This document shows positions 11,501 to 21,906 of a stretch of DNA of 64,000 nucleotides, one piece after another. The DNA lies in NCBI GenBank assembly GCA_946902875.1, contig OX336340.1, positions 14,895,566 to 14,959,565 of the forward strand, in the 5' to 3' direction. A model generated the notes under the pieces. That model saw only the letters and a list, made by a program, of their open reading frames with translations, was not told the origin of the DNA and ran no database searches. The position numbers were made by a program, and so were the translations under genes. The stretch is from Nematopogon swammerdamellus. Lineage: Eukaryota > Arthropoda > Insecta > Lepidoptera > Adelidae. Within the stretch, counting starts at the first letter, position 1. Each line of letters starts with the position of its first letter.

Positions 11501-14500
11501 TCGTCGTCCCACCTGGCGGGTGGTCTTCCCACACTCCGTTTTCCTGTCCACGGCCGCCAGTGTAGGACACGGTTACTCCAACGGTCATCGTCTCTTCGGC
11601 TAACGTGCCCAGCCCACTGCCATTTGAGCTTAGCCACCCGGTGTCCAATATCGACTACTTTGGAATTAGAATTGTACCTACAGGATATTTATTGCAGGCA
11701 TTATCATACTTCTAATATTGAAAAGCTTTGTTCTATTGCTTTAGTAAAGACCAGCCTCGGTAGCTCAGTGGTGCGATCGGTCGGCTGTTGTTCGTGATCA
11801 TAAGCACACCTGGGCGCGGTCAGAACTTGCATGGGTGACTGTTCGACCATTGGAGGCTGACTGTGGTTTGGATTTCCACGTAAAACTATAGGTCCCTTCC
11901 CTTCTTAAAGGTTTAACCCACGTGGGTTAATCACACTGAATGAAAGGTCGGTCAATATGTATATGTAAATAGTTCGTGTTTTCCGTCTAGTTCAGTGTAG
12001 CTGACCAAAGGTAAGTACTGACATGGCACCTAGTTCACCAAGATGTTGGCGGTGACATCACAGATGTTGTAGGTGACGTAGCCAGCCGTGTCAGTTTCTA
12101 TAAAAAAAATGCTTTAAGGGGAAAATAATCATGGCCATACATTTTGAGGATAGAATATTCAAGAATATATATATATTCATATGTATAGCTACAATTCTAC
12201 CATATTAATGAAATTTTGAAAAATAAAGAAACAAATTGAATGTTTGGTAACTGAGTATGATGAGTATTACTTGGTGGTAGGGTTTAACCCGCCCGGGTTG
12301 GTACCACCGCACTGAATGAAACGTCGGTCGAAACGGCTATGTAAATAGTTTGTGTTTTCCGACCAGTTCAGTGTAGGCTGCACGATCAAAGGGGGAAACA
12401 CTGACATGGCACCTAGTTCACCCGGTGTTATGGGCTGACATCACGGACGTTGTAGGTGATGTAGCCAACCGTGTCAGTTTCCATAAAAAAAATGATGAAT
12501 GTAAAGGAGGCTGGCGTCTGAGACGTCGACACGAGGCAGCGAGCACGGCTCGAGCAGCAGCGTGGGCGGCGGCAGCACCGGCGAGCCCATCAAGAAGTCC
12601 GCCCGCGAGTTCATCATCCCCATAGCCGTGGAGGGCAAGGGCTACGTGACGCCGCGCCAGGGCAGCCTCGAGCCCGACGCCGCCTCCGCCGCCTCCGCCG
12701 CCTCCACCGCCGGCGTCGCGCGCAGATACACTAAGCCGCGACGCATCAGGTTTATTCCTCATTTGTTTAAATGGAATCCTGAAATGGGAATCCAAACTCA
12801 CTGTCTGCCTGTATTTACTTTGCACTACGATTTGTACCACCATTTACAGTGCTCCAATAAAGGCGCAAAGGAAATAACCTACCTACTGGAAAGTTAGATT
12901 AGGTAGGTAGGTTAAAGTTTGAATAAGTACCTATAGAAAAACTATATTGGCACAAATTATTGTAGTACATCTCTGTACTACATACTGTACATCTCTAAAG
13001 TCTTATTTAGATTGAACTAGAAATTATTGCATCTGAACATGTCCAGTTAATTAGTCTCAGTACATTCACCGTAGAATGTTGTAGAATAGAGTAGAAAGTC
13101 TTGTACAGAATTGAAATAAAAACACAAAGTCTTGACAGTCCATGAAAGAAACAAGAAAATACAGGGTACGCAAATGCGGCTTTACCAATGCAAGTTATTT
13201 CTTCCCATCAACCATTGGTGTATTTGAAGTGATCAGATCACATACCTACCTTATTATGTTACAAGTAATTGTGTGTTTCAGTTTGGTTAGCGGAGGAGAG
13301 TCCGAGGACGAAGATGACATGCACATGCACAGACTAAGGTATGATAAAAATGTTATTAACATTTACCTAACTTAATTTGTATATTTTATTATCTTTTGGG
13401 ACTTTGGAACAATTGGATTGGTCCATCTAATGCATTTCTGCCTACATAAATAATTCTTAGTAAAGCTGGCAAAAGTATACCATTTTTTTAAACTAATGAA
13501 CTTATGTTCAAAATCGCAAAGTGTGGATGAATGACTGAATGTTTATAGATTGGAAATGTTCCTTAATTATGATCAAACATTGTTACTTATTTGTATTGAC
13601 TGCAATTTAATGCCACTTTGAAAAGAAAATATCTAACACTGAAATGCACTGCTGGCAAATCTAATTTCTGTCAGAAACATCTATATGCAGGAAAAACAGC
13701 AGCTCTACGACACAGAAGAAAGACGATAGTGCTCACACAATCCCGTTCATGTGATAATGTTGTGCCATAGTGCTGTAGCGTTTAGAGATATACGTGTAGC
13801 TACAGTACCCTGCAGTGAGTAAATCATTAACATCGAGCTTTAGAAAGAGACAATCCGGTTGTAGTGTGTCGTCCCTGTCGCACGAACTCGCACGCCTCTG
13901 TGCGACAGGGACGACTACAACCGGATTGTCTCTTTCTAAAGCTCGATGTGCACTATTTACTGGCGGGTACTGTAGTTGCGACATTACCTGCACGCACACA
14001 GTTGACATTACTTATGGTGTGGTGGTGTATGTGAAGGTCGTCTCGGGCCGCGCGCGCCGAGTCTGTGAGCTCCGGGGAAGAAGAAGATGAGGAGGGCTTC
14101 CATCTGCTCACTGCCGAGAACCTCTTCTCCACATTGCTGCACCGCGTCAGTACCTTTCACTTACCAATTTATTTTTATTATTTTTATAATAATAGAACCA
14201 TGTAATGGGTGAATTAGTCGATCCTTTGAATTGTTTGTTAGCACTCATATCACGTGACGGAGCTAAAGCTCGGCGCCAACTATTTCACCAAATAGTTTGT
14301 ACTTTGACTGACTTTAATACAGTACTTTCGGATCCACTATCTATGGGGTATAAGTGGTAAAGGCAGCAAATTTTTTTTTTTTTTGTCAACCACAACATGG
14401 CACGCGCCAGACTAACGCAGATGTGTATTCCGACGGCGCCCACGGGCATACAAGTATACTAAGACTTAAATAAATATGAAGTGTATTGTAATAGGTACGC

Positions 14501-17500
14501 GCGCTCACGAACCGTCTCAACGGGGAAGAAGGCACGGGCTTCCCTCAACACTCGCTGTTCAACAATCTACAGTCTCCGTTTTTTAACAGGTATGAATTTT
14601 AACTTCATCGCCAGATGTTATAGAGTCACAATACTGCAATCATTTTAACGAAACACATGCTTTAATAATAATGTTAATGAAATTAAATATTCCATTTACT
14701 AATAGTGGTGAAAAGTATCTCTAAGAAGAATTAAAATAATTAAAAAATGTCAACTGCTTTATCATTCAACCAGAATATTATACATCGTCCCATACCACTA
14801 CCACTGCTCTAATATGTAACTGTGTGCATGCTGCTTACAGCCCACACTTGCCACGGCGACACAGACTTATGTAAGTTTCTTTATCATTAACTCAACATTC
14901 TACATATGCTTCTACATCACAGACATTCACTCTACTCATTACATTACATTTATTATAGGTATGTATATACAAATAATATTTGTACCTATATACATAGTTT
15001 TGCTAAATTATGTAATCCAGGGTCATCAAAATAATGTTCAGGGTTCGAATTTTGTATAGTTTTTGTGTTGAACAGTGTTTTTGAATCACACACAAACGTT
15101 TTGACTCGTACTGTACTGTACACGTAACGGATGGCTCAACAGAAGGACAATTTAATGTTCGGGTAGAACTTTCACTATAAGTAAGTGGTTTTCGGAATAT
15201 GTAATATAAGTTTTGCTATTAGTTAGAAAATTATTGTGCTATTGTTATAAGCATTTTGTCGTGTAAGCTAGAGTGAAAAGCCACAACAGACTATGCAACA
15301 GTTTGAGCGTATGATAAACTACGTGTTGGTGTGCAGACGGGAGGGGCGAGGGGCGCCGGGCCCGCGCGACCTGGCCGCCGACTTCGACTCCATGTTCAGC
15401 AAGCGGACGCCGTTCCCGCGAGGTCAGTACCCGCACCGCATCCGCCCACTCACCCACTAACGCTTACTAGTGCTGCTCTGTTTGCACAACACTCCTCACA
15501 TACCGCCCGTCTCTTTTATCAGTCCTAGGTATATATTTTAAGAAAATAATCGTTCTGCAGGGCTCATTCTGTGCACTATATACCGAGACTTTAAGCAGTT
15601 CATGGTGCATGAGAAAAAAGAGATTGGTGCTGATAGATGAGACTGTAGTATGTGACGAGTAACTGGATGTTGTTTTCGTGTAAATACAAGCTGCACAGAC
15701 TGTCTGCTCTGCTGTCGCCTCGCCTCGTACAACGAACCACTACCACCGCACACCGTCGCCGGCTAGTGGGTGGACCGTCTGTTTAGCTCCTCCATAATAT
15801 TATGTTCTTCAAATTAACTCAGAGTGACTTGACTCAATTATCGACTAATTCTTTCCAGTTTTTCATTTTTGTGTTGTTTTTATTTTTTACTATTTATAAT
15901 GCACTTGATTAAACTATTTGTTTTTTTTTTATTTATAGTGTAGTGATACTTACCGAGCAGAAAAATGTTGCGTTTGTACAAATTGGTATTATGTATGAAA
16001 AAAGAAAAACAAATCAATTGGCAGTTGCATGTAGCGTCGCAGCTCACAGAGTAGGACTTGGTAATATTTGCTTCGCCTGCGGCTAGACGTGGACCATTTG
16101 ATTTCTCCCCGAACGGCGGCTATTGTACCTGTAATGCTGAACTAATAATTCGGCTTAGATAGTTTTGAGATCAATAATTGAATGCTGTAAAGATTAAAAA
16201 TCTGTGTTAAGCTTTCAAAAATGTCCGACAATGCATAACCGAGCAAATGTACATATGTTCTGTAGTTAATAAAGTTACCTTGTATTAAGAAAAACATATG
16301 CTAGACTATTAATAGAGCATTCGTTAATAAGATAGGGTATAAGTTTGAAAGTATTAAGATATAGGATATTTACACAATTTTAGAATATTTAATTGCATAG
16401 ATTACTTTTGACACGACCATATGCATTTACAAATTTCAAAAAAGTCTAAATGAATAACATCTAGATAGGGAGGAATGTTCCCGGAGCCGGAGGTAACCGG
16501 AAGGCGAAATGAATGTTTCTAGTCAGTGCATCTCAGATAGCAGCTCGCTCGCACGCCCGTCACCACTAGTATTCTTTATTCTCACTTCAGACTCATTGTT
16601 ATGTCAGTAGGGCAGGGCGTAGGTCGCGAGGCGGGTCCGGGAGGGGCGGGCAGTGAGAGGAGGTGGTAGTAGTGAGGTTGTCTTGGTGTGGTTGCAGTTG
16701 GGTTGCGCGTTACACTGCATGCTCCGACCAAATCTTCACTCCACAGCGGCACCAGCGCCAACCAACACACCACCACAAACTCTACAAACCAATAGGTACC
16801 TACTACATTCTCTCTATTCATTACTTTTATTTTTGTTTTGCGTCACCGCGCATTCTCATTCATTACTGCGATAGCCGAGCCTTAATCCGTAGACTCATCG
16901 AAGGTAGCCTGTGCCGATTACTTATATTATTGTTCAATTCAACTGCAACATTTTATTGCACAATTTGTGATTTGGTTTTCCGCATCCATAGAGTAAATGT
17001 TGAACTAATATATGCGTTCCGGCCACCCGGCCTGGAACGCTTTAGCCTCTGATGTAACTGTTAACATGTGTGTGTTTGGTGTTTATTTTTCTTTGTGTAC
17101 TTTTGGTTAATTTGTATTTGAGTTCTTGTTCCTGTTATTGTTCCCTAATTTCATTAGAAAAATTACAAACAAATATGACATTTTGGTTTCGTAGATTTCC
17201 CTATACAACTAAATTACGAGGTGTTTTTTAGGTGGTGACTTTAGAAGGCTATTGAAGTATCCGCTAGTTTCGAGAGAAAGTCTAAGTTGAAGTAGCCATT
17301 GTAAATACACCATCACAGCACAGCTGGCATTTTGCATGATCGAAAATGTGTGTTTTTTCAATTACTTTTCAGGTAGCAATACTAAGAAATCCAGTAAACA
17401 ACAAACAAACGCTCAACAAAACTCAGAAAAGGATAACAGTGGCTTAGATTTATCAGATTTAGACCTGAGCTCTATTCAACTATCAGAAAAAGAATTGGAA

Positions 17501-20500
17501 ACACTATCGGGGCTCACTCCTGGTCTGTCGCGCCGCCTGCAGAAACAACTACTGGCGCACCTACCGCCCGCCGCGGCTCGCAGCCTGCGTCGCACGCTCT
17601 CCCTGCACGCCACCGGCGCGGGAGGCGCGCACGAGGCGCACCGCTACGCACGCAGCCTCTCCGCCAAGTCCCCCTCTGCGCAGACAAGCTCCCCCAACAT
17701 CTCCTCGGCCGGCTCCGACCGCACCGAACCCAGCGACGCCGCCACTCTCGACTCTAGCAACGCCGACAACACTCCGCCGCCTCGCGTCCTCCAACCGTCG
17801 CCACCGGCCGCCCCACAGTGTTCGGATACTGTCGGCAAGTCTGCCAACGTTGACTGTTCTGCGTCCACCGACGAGACTGTAGCGTGCGATAGGTCTATAG
17901 CCCTCACTGAGGGTGTGTCCATCGAAAATACTGTAAACAACTACTCAGTCGTCAATAAGTCTGCAAACCCAGAGACGTTTAGATCCATAAATAGGTCCGC
18001 AACTATCGACCAGGCTGCAACCGGCCAGGAGTCTACAAACGTCGACAAGAGCGCTACTGTCGCGACACTTGCAGCCGACAACATAACCCCAACATCTATG
18101 ACTGAAAGAACACCTCCAAAGCCAGTAGTCACCGCGACCGATGAAGCAGTGAATACTGATCAGTATTACCCGGAGGAACTAGACATTTCTGTGCCTCAGT
18201 TCTGTACTCTACCGCGTCTCAAGCGACATTCAATTATGTCTAGAGAGAGTACTCCACCAGTAACTCTAAGGAACGATTCACAGCCCGAGACACCCGTTCC
18301 GAAATTAGCAGGACTGCTGAGCAAAGATCTAGCACTATCGCGTGGGAGCAGTGTGCGAAGTACACCAGATCGCTCGCTACTGAGCAAATATTTGACTCCG
18401 GACAGAACGGCGCCTCTGGAGGAATCGTACTCTTCGGATAGTGGAAGTCTATTATCGGAACCGAGCTACATAGCAGCTTACGGTTCGCCGGCGCTGGCAA
18501 GCTTGCCGACAGTGGGCTCCCTGCGACGACACTCATTGAGGCTACAGGCTGATCAGTCACCACGGAAACGAATTTCGAGATTTTTGCGACCAGACTTTTT
18601 CGACACTCCCAGAGATGAAAGCATATATGCAAGAACCAAAAAAGACAAAGAAATTGAAACTCAAAAAATTCTAAAAGAAATTCGTGAAAAAAGGAGTAAA
18701 AATGTAGATTCCAGTGGTTTTAAAAGTCCATCATCTGACCATGATGTACAGCAATTATTTAAAGATGAAATTTCATACTCCCGGCCATGCCTATCACCCA
18801 TTAGTGGAATTATTACTAGAGATCGTAGTAGATCTACAACTCCGTTTTTCCCTATACTGCATAACATTAAAGAAACTGCACTTGATTCATTGAGTAAGTC
18901 GTCTATTTTAGATGATGTACAAAACAAATATAATGTTCGAGTGAATAAGGAAAAGGAAAATGAAACATCACCAATCGAAGAAACTAAAATTAAAAGACCC
19001 AAAAGTTTCCCCATAAAAAATATCACAGATAATATTAATGAGCCACAAGTAGAAAATGATGTTCAGAATTCAACAACTGTTGACCATTCTCTGGCAAAGC
19101 CTGCTCAACGAGAATCAAAGCTTGTTCGGCCTAAGAGTTACCCATCTAGCTCCCCATCACCTGAGAAGGTATATATAACACGAGCAACGAAAAAAGACGA
19201 AAGTTCATTGAATCCACCTGATGAACAAAACAATATAGAAGTGAGCTTTAGTGTTAATCTGCCAAAAAAGGATAAGCCAGTCACTTTCCTAAAATCACAA
19301 ACAGTCGAGAATGAAGTGAACATTTCAATACCTGTCAGTACAGCTACAGAACTCGTAAACAATAGAACTGCGCCAAAAGATGATGAATGCATAAAAAATG
19401 AGAACACTATAAGTAGTAATAAGGATAGAAATGGGTGTTTGCCAGAAATCAAGAAAACCGACAATGAACAAATTGAAAATTCAGAATCTACCAAAACCAC
19501 CGCTAATGTATGTGAAAGTGTTAAAATCATAACTGCGGTGGGCTCAGAAACAAATCCTACTGATGATATGAAAACTCTAAAGGAAACTTCAGAAAATAAA
19601 ATAGTTAAAGTCACAAAATCGGAAATTGAAGACAAAAAGCTTACAACTAAAAAGAAAATAATCAAAAAGGTAAGCTCCAAAACAAAGTCATTAGAAAATG
19701 GATCTATAAATCAGGAATCTTCAGATGCCAAGAGTTATACCGAAAAGAAAAAGGTTACTCGTAAAGTTAAAGACAAAGAAACCTCAACAGAAAGTACTGT
19801 GAAAAAAATTCCAACAAAAAAGAAATCAGTTCTACAGTCAATTGGCCATAAATTAGAGAAACTTACTTCTTCTAAATCCAATTCACCTGAAAAAGATAAA
19901 ATTCAGGATAATGTTCAAAATGAAGAAAAGTCTTCACAAACAATTCGAAATCAGAGGGAGCAGTCTGTACCGGCGCAGACAGAACCAAGCACTGAATCAA
20001 GCCTCATAAAAAGGGCTGTCACCTTGACAAACGTCAGCGGACTTGACAATGCAGTTGGACCGTCTTCTAAAACTACAGTATCCAAAGTTCTTGGTCTTTT
20101 TAAAAAATTTGAACCAAAAGACAAATCTGCAAAATCTTCAGAAGCATCAAAGGCACCACTGGCCTTACCCGAACCGGACGAAGCTATTCCCACTGATATA
20201 AAAGAAGAAATTAAAAATGAAATTGATTCTACTCCACCTAATCCACAATCCACAGAAAAACCCAAACGTCCAACTTCATTGCTTTTGAACGGACTAGGGC
20301 GGAAGAATAAATATTGTGGCGCAGCAAGTGACAGTGTTTCGTCAGCTCCAGTGTCAAATAACATACCAGATGATGGACCGGACATAAAAATTAAATTAAA
20401 CAATATATTATATGATCAGACAACTAAGGAAAGTAATACTGAAATAAAAAATTCCAACAAAAATAACTTAAAGCTAGACTTTTCGAGACTTCCTAGAATA

Positions 20501-21906
20501 AAACAAAAAGCTCGATCTAGTGACCCAGGAAAGAGCACTGAGTTTTTAAACTTAAAAGAAAACACCTCAGACTTACCAGTGAATGGCTTATCCAAATACG
20601 AGGCTCTATTGAAGGATGATTGTGAACAAAAAGAGATTATTAGCCCTGAAGAAATAACCAATGGAGAAAATAATAAAAAACAGGAAAAAATTAAAGACGG
20701 TGATACACCTTCGCCTAAAATCTTTTCAAACACTGAATCTCCCCCGATTTATCCGCAAAGAAATCACGAATCGACAACACCCGATAAGGAAGATATCGTG
20801 GAACGAATTCGACGTAAAAGTTTTTATACTAGATTCAACGAAAAACGGCACAAACGAAAGAGCAATTTAGTAGGTCCCGGTGCACATGAATACAACCCAG
20901 CTGCTCGCTTACATTCACAACCTGGGGAGGCGAAATATGACGTATCGCCGACATCCCCCGTTAAGTACGATCTATCACCGACATATTCCAATAACTATGA
21001 TTTATCACCAACACTCAATTGTGACCGTTTTAAATCATTAAATCCGGAACTGCCCACATATACGCGACACCATGCAAGATTGGATAACTATGGAGGGGCA
21101 GAGCGAGTGGATGCGTACCGATCTCTCGACAGGAAGTACACGGGCAACAAGAGCTACTTGGAGCCGGAGGGTGCTCCCTCCTACACGAGCCCTCGCTACA
21201 CCAGGACCATATCCCTCTTCGACAACGACGAACATGCGGACAACAAGCCCTCCAGTCAAGGCAGAGACCCACAAAAGTACACTAGAACTGTGTCCATGTA
21301 CTCCCCGGGAAACTACGCCACCTACAGGCCGATGCGCGTCAGGAATCCTGCCATCCTGCTCAAGGAGAGCGAAAAAGAGATAAGCCCAGAAAATATTATG
21401 GAACGAATAAGAGAGCGAAAGAGAGCATCCGCAGGCGCCAGTTCCAAAATGGGTGTTCAAACGGAACCCGCAGCCAGGTGTGTATCTTTTTGTTACTCTG
21501 TACCTAAAGTCAATAATGAATCATTCGGAAATAACTCTCCCTTTTTGAACCAGAAAAGATTTGGTTGATGCACGCTTCATGCTTCCAATTGAACATTTTG
21601 GCACTAATGCTTAATGACAGTTTTATAAATAAAATTATGTCTGATCATAATATTGACTTCCAACATCCATTTAAATAATGAAAACAATTCAAGTTCCACA
21701 CAATGATCTAAAAAGTTTATTGACAGTGTAGAAACACTAAACACCTATTTGAATAGAATAAATATTGGAATGGAATATTTTGAGATATTTCTACAGTAGA
21801 CCATTTCAAAACCGTCTATAAACCTTGCTTTATTTGCCTTTCCAGATCCAATATCGCATCTAAAAGCGAAAGCGACGGTGCAGAACGCGTTGAAAAAACT
21901 GACTGA
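2583..21906 (+). CDS. Svil: Supervillin-like protein, N-terminal disordered region (5' partial)
   Basis: Nineteen + strand exons join in phase: 2583-2727, 3981-4089, 5565-5715, 7033-7180, 7620-7802, 8144-8273, 8403-8495, 8582-8813, 9059-9159, 9655-9808, 11182-11316, 12510-12749, 13282-13338, 14037-14145, 14495-14589, 14841-14870, 15337-15422, 17373-21477, 21846-21906. They sum to 6364 nt, giving 2120 codons after one leading base, then TGA. The first exon starts mid-codon, so the 5' end is left of the window. The product is Ser/Pro/Lys-rich and largely disordered, with basic KRKRERVAR-like patches and a conserved-looking block LDLSDLDLSSIQLSEKELE followed by TPGLSRRLQKQLLAHLPP. Other coding-like blocks are RISRFLRPDFFDTPR and RRKSFYTRFNEKRHKRKS. 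I recognise this as resembling insect supervillin, an actin- and myosin-binding membrane scaffold, but no gelsolin or headpiece domain is present. The exon structure is much surer than the name. Reading past the 21477 donor gives an alternative stop at 21566-21568. Confidence 0.6.
2728..3980. other. Intron 1 visible; holds a degenerate SINE-A copy
   Basis: About 3060-3440 is a degenerate minus-strand copy of the tRNA-headed SINE described at 31560-31968. It carries the B-box-like GGATTCGAACCCC reverse signal at about 3416 and the core segment around CTACCACCTAGTAA. The rest shows nothing recognisable. Confidence 0.5.
4090..5193. other. Intron, nothing recognised
   Basis: AT-rich intron sequence of the supervillin-like gene between the exons at 3981-4089 and 5565-5715. 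No coding exon or repeat family was recognised. Confidence 0.5.
5194..5342. mobile_element. Short retroelement insertion with 13-bp target duplication
   Basis: TATAATTATGCGT occurs at 5194-5206 and again at 5330-5342. The 123 bp between them begin with a (TTG)n run and contain a GC-rich fragment. A target duplication plus a simple-repeat end is the signature of target-primed retrotransposition of a truncated element. Confidence 0.65.
6083..6348. mobile_element. MITE with about 45-bp terminal inverted repeats
   Basis: The left end AGAGCGTTCCA...CTTCCCTTCGCCGTTATGT is mirrored at the right end by its reverse complement (CGAAGGGAAG...TGGAACGCTCT). There is no internal ORF. It sits in the intron before the exon at 7033. 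Confidence 0.65.
6630..6990. repeat. Dispersed repeat containing CCGGCCAAGTGCGAGTCG
   Basis: The segment CCGGCCAAGTGCGAGTCG followed by GGGTTCCGTA, with a second GGTTCCGTA-type motif in reverse near 6962-6982, belongs to a dispersed family I associate with lepidopteran genomes. A second, more diverged copy lies at 34860-34925. The element class is not established from the sequence. Confidence 0.4.
9165..9345 (+). pseudogene. LINE reverse-transcriptase C-terminal tail
   Basis: Directly after the donor of the 9059-9159 exon, the + strand encodes FLCRTAKVWNGLPGNIFP followed by YNPRIFKSR. This is the usual tail of CR1-like LINE reverse transcriptases (RTxxxWNxLP...FP...FKxR). It is 5'-truncated. 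Confidence 0.55.
9866..11105 (+). mobile_element. LINE-derived insertion containing a tandem array
   Basis: The left part (9866-9984) matches the element fragments at 27985-28190 and, in reverse, 36410-36660. The right part (10966-11105) encodes a frameshifted LINE tail (ERTLPAHLF, LEIFKRG, then a shifted ARHGI-like segment). The 89-bp array at 9985-10964 lies between. The whole occupies the intron between exons 9655-9808 and 11182-11316. Confidence 0.5.
9985..10964. repeat. 89-bp tandem repeat, 11 copies
   Basis: The word TTCGTTGGCT recurs at 9991, 10080, 10169, 10258, 10347, 10436, 10525, 10614, 10703, 10792 and 10881, exactly 89 bp apart. Copies are almost identical; one C-to-G change is visible near 10834. 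A single diverged unit is present at about 27845-27950 in a related element. Confidence 0.95.
11384..11650 (-). pseudogene. RTE-type LINE reverse-transcriptase C-terminus
   Basis: The minus strand encodes AKLKWQWAGHVSRRDD, GKRSVGRPPARWDDD and EAYVQQWT in order, the characteristic end of RTE/BovB-like reverse transcriptases. A (TCAG)n run at 11384-11400 marks the 3' end. Related fragments lie at 42664-42952 (minus) and about 45500-45735 (plus). Confidence 0.75.
11751..12107 (+). mobile_element. SINE-B copy with 5S-rRNA-like head
   Basis: The element begins GCCTCGGTAGCTCAGTGG. It then has TAAGCACACC, GGGCGCGGTCAGAACTTG and CATGGGTGAC, which follow the order and spacing of the 3' half of animal 5S rRNA, including its internal promoter. 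The core GTAGGTCCCTTCCCTTCTT follows, and the tail is GTCAGTTTCTATAAAAAAAA. Further copies are at 39883-40240 and 40731-41092. Confidence 0.7.
12268..12492 (+). mobile_element. 5'-truncated SINE-B copy beside an exon
   Basis: It carries only the core-to-tail part of SINE-B, from TGGTGGTAGGGTTTAACCC to GTCAGTTTCCATAAAAAAAA. It ends about 15 nt before the nearest in-frame acceptor of the 12510-12749 exon. Confidence 0.75.
13801..13974. mobile_element. Foldback MITE, nearly full-length hairpin
   Basis: The ends are TA-CAGTACCC and GGGTACTG-TA. Internal arms (CATCGAGCTTTAGAAAGAGA and its complement, then a GTCGTCCCTGTCGCAC arm) pair over about 75 nt each side of a short loop. A diverged family member is at 49915-50068. 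Confidence 0.8.
14146..14494. other. Intron, with a short SINE-like fragment
   Basis: Around 14390-14455, ACATGGCACGCGCCAG followed by GACGGCGCCCACGGGCAT resembles, in reverse, the fragment at 49139-49250. Nothing else was recognised. Confidence 0.35.
14590..15336. other. Intronic, only a 30-nt microexon recognised
   Basis: The microexon 14841-14870 (TTACAG acceptor, GTAAGT donor) encodes SPHLPRRHRL and keeps phase. The rest of this stretch is AT-rich intron with nothing recognised. Confidence 0.6.
15423..17372. other. Intron before the large exon
   Basis: AT-rich intron sequence of 1.95 kb. Apart from the candidate alternative exon at 16698-16795, I see no exon or known repeat. Confidence 0.5.
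16698..16795 (+). CDS. Candidate alternative terminal exon of the supervillin-like gene
   Basis: A TTGCAG acceptor precedes 98 nt that, in the phase left by the 15337-15422 exon, read VGLRVTLHAPTKSS then LHSGTSANQHTTTNSTNQ and stop at TAG, immediately before GTACCT. Composition resembles the rest of the protein. Because it ends in a stop and would break phase with 17373, it could only be an alternative C-terminus or a chance ORF. Confidence 0.25.
17373..21477 (+). CDS. Svil: 4.1-kb coding exon of the supervillin-like gene
   Basis: A single open exon encodes about 1368 residues. It opens after a TTTTCAG acceptor with GSNTKKSSKQQTN and closes at a GCCAG|GTGTGT donor. Residues early in the exon carry the Leu/Asp-rich block and a TPGLSRRLQ helix-like block. 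The middle is Lys/Glu/Ser/Thr-rich with repeated KS-x-S/T motifs (KKKSVLQSIGHKLEKLTSSK, SKVLGLFKKFEPKDKSAKSS). The end has tandem Tyr-containing motifs (YDVSPT, YDLSPT, YDLSPT), KYTRTVSMY-type repeats and a basic coiled-coil-like MERIRERKRASAG. Codon use is AT-rich in the middle and GC-rich at both ends. Confidence 0.85.

Noticed and set aside
11795..11850. 5S rRNA gene
   Set aside because: Only the internal half resembles 5S rRNA and it is embedded in a repeated SINE.
17561..20733. Minus-strand ORFs inside the 4.1-kb exon
   Set aside because: The + strand is open for more than 1360 codons with coherent composition; the reverse ORFs are mirror artefacts.
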